From the NCBI GenBank assembly GCA_033002965.1, contig JAURVB010013223.1, positions 1 to 64,000 of the forward strand: a stretch of DNA of 64,000 nucleotides, read 5' to 3'. The notes under the pieces were generated by a model. That model saw only the letters and a list, made by a program, of their open reading frames with translations. It did not search any database and was not told where the DNA came from. Origin of the DNA: Piper betle (Eukaryota; Streptophyta; Magnoliopsida; Piperales; Piperaceae). This document shows positions 58,946 to 64,000 of this stretch, one piece after another; the first letter of the stretch is position 1; every line of letters starts with the position of its first letter. The position numbers were made by a program, and so were the translations under genes.

Positions 58946-60156
58946 TATTTTAGTCTTTTGGTTCAATGATAGATACATGTGAATTAGTCTTACCTTTTTG
59001 GGAAAACTTGATTAATTGATATGAGGGATGAACTGAGTAAAAGATTGCATTTGAGAGTTGGTTCTCTACCTTATATTATTTTCATAATCCTTTGGTTTAG
59101 ATGATTTTAATGAATGGTCATGACTTTTAGAATTTGCCCTAGCGACTTTCGAGGCGAAATATTTGGTTTGCCATGTTGATGGAAAATGATATAGGCATTT
59201 TTTTTAATGAGTCTGGCCTCTCTTCAAGCCTACCTAATATGAATTATCCTCTGTATACAATTTCATGGCCTTTATTATACATATTTATTTGATTACCCTT
59301 ATTTTAGCATTGGCCTTTTTATTAAAAAATATATCTTGCTGTTTGAGTCCTAGCACCCTAGTGTTTTGAATTCATTCTAAATTCTAACAAGGATGAAACT
59401 TTGAATAGTATAGAGGGAAGGCATTTCTTGTCATAGAACGGTGATTAAAAAGATAATGTGGATTTTATTGGTACTTTGCTTTGTAAAAGAAAAAAAAGAA
59501 GAAAAACATGGGAAAAACAAAACAAGAAAAGAAAAAGATGAGGCAATGATCCTCCACCAGTAAATACAAGATGAAGCAAGAGTCTTCCACTAGTTTGAAA
59601 GAAAAAAAAGAAACAACAAGTAGTCAATGGAAAATCAAAGTAAAGTTAGTTCTTATATTGGGTCAATTCGATACTATATTTAAGGAAGTTTGTGTCATAT
59701 TACTTGGGGATTTGTTGAACATGTATCTCAGGATTTAGAAAGGATTTTTAATGCTAGGGTGCATATTAGCTCTGATTTTTCTATCTTATTTATCCGATTT
59801 TGGTCCCTAGCCCCTGGCCCGTTACAACCTATAAAGACCTATGGATTCCATTATTTGGCATTACCTACATTATTGGAGATGGGAGCGAAAGGTAAAGATA
59901 TTTAAGCATGTACTTGATTATATTCTCTTGGTTGCAGATGAGAATGATAAGCCAATGGGCTATCACACACACACAAAGAGCTTTCTTTTGGATGTGATTG
60001 ATGAAAAGGAATTTCTGATTTGATTGACTTCTTGTTGACTCTGAGGGTTTGATTGAGAATCATATGAGAACATAATGGGGACTAAGTATTTTTTGTAGTA
60101 AAATTTCTTTGTTATGATATTTTGCTCGGGACGTGAAAAGTTTAAGTGTGGGGGTG
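58946..60156 (+). mobile_element. 3' interior remnant of a Tat-like Ty3/gypsy element
   Basis: This separates the two parts of the right foldback arm and ends in GTTTAAGTGTGGGGGTG, the polypurine-type junction typical of Tat/Ogre-related plant elements. It is A/T-rich with no intact ORF; a 71-codon frame at 59690-59905 is not recognised. The left limit is approximate. Confidence 0.55.
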
Positions 60157-61302
60157 TGTTAAGTGTTTAAAATATACAATGTTTACCCAGGTTTTTTATA
60201 TGATTTTGTACTTTCTAGGTATAAATATTATTAATTAGGAGATATTTTTCATTATTTTCTAGTCAATTGATATTTTATTAGATATGCTTAATTTTGGTGT
60301 TTTAATGCAGAAAAAGATGAATAAATTAAGCTTTGGAATTGAATGGTCATGACACTTGGTCTCACCCATTGGTTATGGTGTTCAATGGAGTCGAACAGCT
60401 GGAAACTTGAAGGGACATTATAATTAATTAGACTACGTCAATTTGTGAACACTCTCTTCAAATTCTTGTATCTCCACTTCTATATAAAGGAGTGGTTATT
60501 TATTGTTATCATATTTCATCTCCTGACATCAGAGTGTAGTTAAAGTAGTAGTTTTAGTTTTTGTAATTTCTTTCTCTTTCATAATAAAAATTAATTTCTT
60601 CTTTATAATGTTTTCTATTTTTATTATGAAGTAGTCTTTTATTTCGTTCTAGAGAAGAATAGAACTTAACATGATTTAGTTGAATTCATTTCAACCTCTT
60701 ATTCTTTTATTCAATAGGATTGTTTAAATTATCATGTTCTTAATGCTAAGAGTAATGATCACATATTTCTTAGATCACGAGGTTTAATTAGATTTTGGGA
60801 GAAATTAATTAGATTACTCATTGATAATTCATCATACGACGAGTCTTTTGACTTGTTTGTCGTTGTGGTCGGGAGATACACAACACCGTATGCGATTGTA
60901 AGGCAAATCTTAATGCATTATTTTGTTTATTAATCAATTATCACCGAGAAGTAGAAATTGAGGCAACATAATATAAGCATCAAGGAGCGGGAGCCACTAT
61001 GTCATATAATTATCCTAGATCGACAATCTGAGGGAATAAAAGATAAGAGTAAGATTTGATGAAGATTAAATTCATGTTAAGAGAAATTCGACTCTAGAAC
61101 AAGTTTTATAATTTTAACTCTGCTTTTTATTTAAGTTATTATTTAGATTTCGTTAAGTCAATTATTTCTGTTTTGTTCTTAATTTTATTTTCTTTAATTA
61201 ATTTAAGGAAATTCATGTCTATGTGGGAAGGATACTCTAATTTATCATCATAATACTTGTTTCGACCGTGTATACTTGTATGTTATTGAAAATAGTCTAA
61301 CA
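60157..61302 (+). repeat. LTR of the Tat-like element (1,146 bp)
   Basis: Begins TGTTAAGTG after the purine tract and ends GTCTAACA. Near the end it has TTCATGTCTATGTGGGAAGG, ATACTC and CTTGTTTCGACCGTGTATAC, a known signature of the LTR ends of Tat-lineage elements. A TATATAAAGGAG near 60480 may be its promoter. Confidence 0.65.
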
Positions 61303-61333
61303 GGGGAAGGCGACGCCCAGATGGGTGATGGCC

Positions 61334-61405
61334 GGGGACGGCGACGGCGACACAATGGGGGACGGCGACGGCGACACAATGGGGGACGGCGACGACGACA
61401 CAGTG
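61334..61405 (+). repeat. Three copies of a 24 bp minisatellite
   Basis: GGGGACGGCGACGGCGACAC plus AATG three times in a row in the right arm. The matching place in the left arm (about 56775-56815) has a single unit. Confidence 0.85.
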
Positions 61406-61641
61406 GGGGACAGCGGCTATGGTCGGGGCTGGGGTCGGGCCCGGCAGCGGCGGCAGAAACCGGCGGTGGGGAGGGGGAAGGCAAAAAAAAAAAAAAGGTG
61501 AGGGTGGATGGTGGGCCGTTGGATTTTGATCCAACAGCCCATAATGCAAACGCCAATCCAACGGCCCATAATTCAAAGTTTCAAACGTCGCTTATACGCT
61601 GCAAAACATTGCAGCGCATAGTATAAAAATTGTATAATAAG

Positions 61642-63737
61642 TATGAAGTTTGCGCATAAAAGTCACCCCCGTAACAGTTTCTTTACTTAATTCAGTCGTT
61701 CTACTTAGGGAGTTACAGTTATCTTTCTGAATTCATTTTATAAGAAGATAGGAGACATGCATTTTCTTTCTGCATATGATTTATCCCCTTCGAGAAATTG
61801 TGCATTGTCTTCACTTGATTTCTGAATATGATTAAGATGCGGAATCATATTATTCTTCATGCTCCCTTCAACAACAAAAAAATACTTCTCTGAAGTGAAA
61901 GGCAAAGTGATTCTTCCATTATATTTGGCACTACGCAATTTGATGAAAATTCGATTACTAGCTTAGCCCAGTAGGCGACAGTGTACCAACCCAGATGGAA
62001 GAATCCTTTACAAGGACTCAAACAACTAATGGATGAGAAAAGGAAACTTGTAAGCTTGCATTTCGGATGGCTAAAAGAGAGAACCATAAGAAGATTGGAG
62101 TGCCAAAACTACAAAGGAAATTATCCACAGTCCACAAGATATGATGTTCAACTTGGCACTTTGCCTAACAAAAAGGCTTTGCGGGGCTGGGCGAAAAATG
62201 GAGATTAAGCGATGACAAAGCATCTGAAAATGAATCAATAATATGCGTATTCATGTAAACATCCACATTCAACGTTTGTCGCCAGAAACTAAAAATAGCT
62301 TGCAGCCATACATTGATACATATCCATCACATGTTTGCCTGATTCTATTTTAGCTGCGAACTTACACTGTTCTTTAATCAATCCTCCTCTTAATTCAACT
62401 ACGGTAAAAAAAGTCTTAACCATTGAGTAAGTCACGATAGCAGTGATTTATGATAAAAAACACGATTATTAAACCCTTTACCTTGCGACAAGCTAAAACC
62501 ATAACCAAGCAATCAGAACTTTCTGTTATGTATCCCTTTATATGATTCTGCTTTTTAACTGCAGAAGTTGCAAACATACATTGATCTGAAATCTTTCCTA
62601 CTCACAACTCAACTACTAAAGTAAAAGAATGCATGGAGATAAAAAAACACACACTGTGGTAAAAGAAATCTGAACCATAAAGGTCATGATAATTTATGAT
62701 CCAACACATGATCAAAGTAGCACAATGAATTCAATTTAGATAACCAGAGCATTCTGTCAATAAACAGTCGACTCTAATCCTTAAAATGAAATGTATATCC
62801 ACCCCAACATCTATTAGAAATTTAACATACTAGGGAAGCTACAAAAACTAAAAAGCAAGAAGAAATAATAACTCAAGTGTCTGTTTTCTCCGTGATAGAC
62901 ATCCCTCAATCTTAATAATCTAATCAGGAAAGAAATCATCAAATTTTATCAAACTAATTCAGCATTTCATTGGCTAGAACAGAGTCTTCTTCTAAATAAA
63001 ATGTACATCTAAAACAACACGAAGAGAAACATAACGTACTTGAGAAGCTAAAAAAACTACGAAGCAAGAAGAACTACAAATCATCTGCGAGAAATTACTC
63101 TAATTTGAAGATGGAATAAAATTGAAGCGAAATTAAGAAAGCTAAATCTTCCAACAAACAGCTCCCCCTTAAATACAATCAACCAAATTCAAACAAGTTT
63201 GGCAGCGTTCAAATGTTTCTCCCTGACCGACATCCATAGATCTCAATAGTCCAATGAGGAAGAAAGTATCAAACTTTAACAAACTAGTTCACCATTTCCT
63301 TGGCTAGAACAGCAGCCGTCTAAACATAACGTAAACCTACAAATCTATCTATGTGAACATAATAACATGCTTAAGAAGCTAAAAAAACTAAGCAAGAAGG
63401 AATTCAAGTCATATGTGAGGGAGAACTCCAAATAGAAGATGTTATAAAGTTGTAGTAAAAACTAAAAACAGGTATTGCTAAATATTCAAACAAACAGCTC
63501 CCCCATTAATACAATCACCCAAATTCAACAAGTATGGCAGCGCACATCAATAGATCTCAACAGTTACATGAGGAAGAAAGTATCAAAGTTGAACAAACTA
63601 ATTCACCATCTCATTGGCTAGAACAACAGCCTTCTAAACAATGTACAACATCTATCTAGTTGAACCTAAAAACATACTTGAGAAGCTACCAAAAAAAAAG
63701 GGAAGCAAGTTATATGTGATCAGTGAGTGTTCACCCT
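61642..63737. other. Intergenic DNA downstream of the ALP1-like gene
   Basis: No gene is supported. Overlapping short ORFs of 66-76 codons on both strands at 61738-62208 are unrecognised. The right part is a degenerate tandem repeat (62830-63710). Confidence 0.4.
62830..63710. repeat. Degenerate tandem repeat, period about 310-330 bp
   Basis: The word GAAGCTAAAAAAACTA with AGCAAGAAG recurs near 62833, 63042, 63371 and 63680. CAAACAGCTCCCCC (63155, 63492) and TTGGCTAGAACA (62970, 63300, 63612) recur between them. The array abuts the stop codon of the ALP1-like gene, so it may lie in its 3' untranslated region or last intron. Confidence 0.75.
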
Positions 63738-64000
63738 TTACCTTGACGACAATCTCTGCTGCCTCTCATACAAGTCATCCGCCATGGCCTGCCTCAAACT
63801 CTCCCCAAAGTAGTAGAACGACTTCTCCGTCTCGAGCACCCTCGCCGGCGGCCCGGTCTCGGCCGGATCCCGGAACAGAATGGGCTCCGGCTCGCCGGCC
63901 AACTGACAGATGTTGTGGAGGACGCAGCAGGCGACGATGGTCTGCGGAGCATGGTCGAGGCCCACGTTGAGGCTCTGGAGGATGCGCCACCGCGCCTTGA
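63738..64000 (-). CDS. C-terminal part of a HARBI1/ALP1-like DDE nuclease family protein
   Basis: The frame is open from the right window edge to TAA at 63738-63740, giving the last 86 or so residues. It begins with KARWRILQSLNVGLDHAPQT, then IVACCVLHNICQLAGEPEP and ends LRQAMADDLYERQQRLSSR. The RWRIL and CCVLHNI blocks are typical of the end of the DDE_Tnp_4 domain of PIF/Harbinger-derived plant proteins (ALP1-like). The last catalytic acid should lie just outside the window. High GC and an intact frame suggest a domesticated host gene, but an active transposase gene is not excluded. AAGGTAAAG at the stop could also be read as a splice donor. Confidence 0.8.
   Translation of the reverse strand, partial: KARWRILQSLNVGLDHAPQTIVACCVLHNICQLAGEPEPILFRDPAETGPPARVLETEKSFYYFGESLRQAMADDLYERQQRLSSR

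Larger units (their letters stand above)
56592..61632. mobile_element. Candidate foldback transposon with long inverted arms and 9 bp target duplication
   Basis: TATAATAAG occurs at 56583-56591 and 61633-61641. The left arm (56592 to about 57480) and right arm (about 58470-58945 and 61303-61632) are inverted copies in the same order: a terminal hairpin, a GGGCCGTTGGATC hairpin, CCACCCTCAC with a T run, a C-rich block, CTGCCTGCCGTCGCCCGG, AAAATGTGAGGG, and the tandem 63 bp units. The centre of symmetry is near 58460. Two later insertions are present: 57490-58184 and about 58946-61302. No transposase is encoded. The 9 bp duplication suggests Mutator-type mobilisation (inference). Confidence 0.65.

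Noticed and set aside
61738..62208. Short ORFs on both strands, considered as an exon of a gene
   Set aside because: No family match, no splice signals that link them into a longer frame.

Overview
The window is nuclear DNA of a flowering plant, most likely a monocot. The evidence is spliced genes with GT-AG introns, a plant-type presequence protease, very GC-rich coding ends beside AT-rich intergenic DNA, and dense nested LTR retrotransposons. The species cannot be named from the sequence. There are two complete plant genes, one partial gene at the right edge, one small unrecognised ORF and one decayed coding remnant. Mobile elements make up most of the rest.

Layout: 1-1180 holds two LTRs of one family in opposite orientation, one inside the other. 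1181-8925 is AT-rich and contains an eroded LTR remnant, a Mutator-like non-autonomous element (3241-4007), a stop-ridden Gln-rich pseudogene (5051-5606, minus) and a small GC-rich ORF (6910-7191). 8926-19021 (minus) is a 19-exon gene for the organellar presequence protease PreP. Every splice junction and phase fits, but three 1-base homopolymer deletions break the frame. 19334-32311 is a large LTR element with about 3 kb LTRs and no coding capacity; its AGCCT target duplication is intact and a solo LTR (27956-30948) sits inside its 3' LTR. 34524-37204 (plus) is a complete six-exon NodH-like sulfotransferase gene with no frame errors. 37412-44010 is a very young LTR element with two 1,515 bp LTRs differing by four substitutions; it encodes gag and protease but no recognisable polymerase or integrase. 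45877-47430 is a minus-strand LTR remnant. 50387-56371 is one LTR carrying another (51137-54086). 56592-61632 looks like a foldback transposon: long inverted arms, terminal hairpins, about 63 bp tandem repeats and a 9 bp target duplication. It has itself been invaded by a small Mutator-like element and a Tat-like Ty3/gypsy fragment. 63738-64000 (minus) is the 3' end of a HARBI1/ALP1-like gene that runs off the window.

The genes form no pathway. The main stories are (i) how mobile elements pack around them: one element lies 312 bp upstream of the PreP start codon and another 207 bp downstream of the sulfotransferase stop; (ii) a hyphenated palindrome, TTGACTCG-spacer-CGAGTCAA with similar flanks, shared by elements of different classes (LTRs, the 3.2 kb Mutator-like element, the foldback arms); (iii) a recently moved element that must have used proteins supplied in trans; and (iv) a homopolymer-only error pattern in PreP that looks more like an assembly artefact than gene death.
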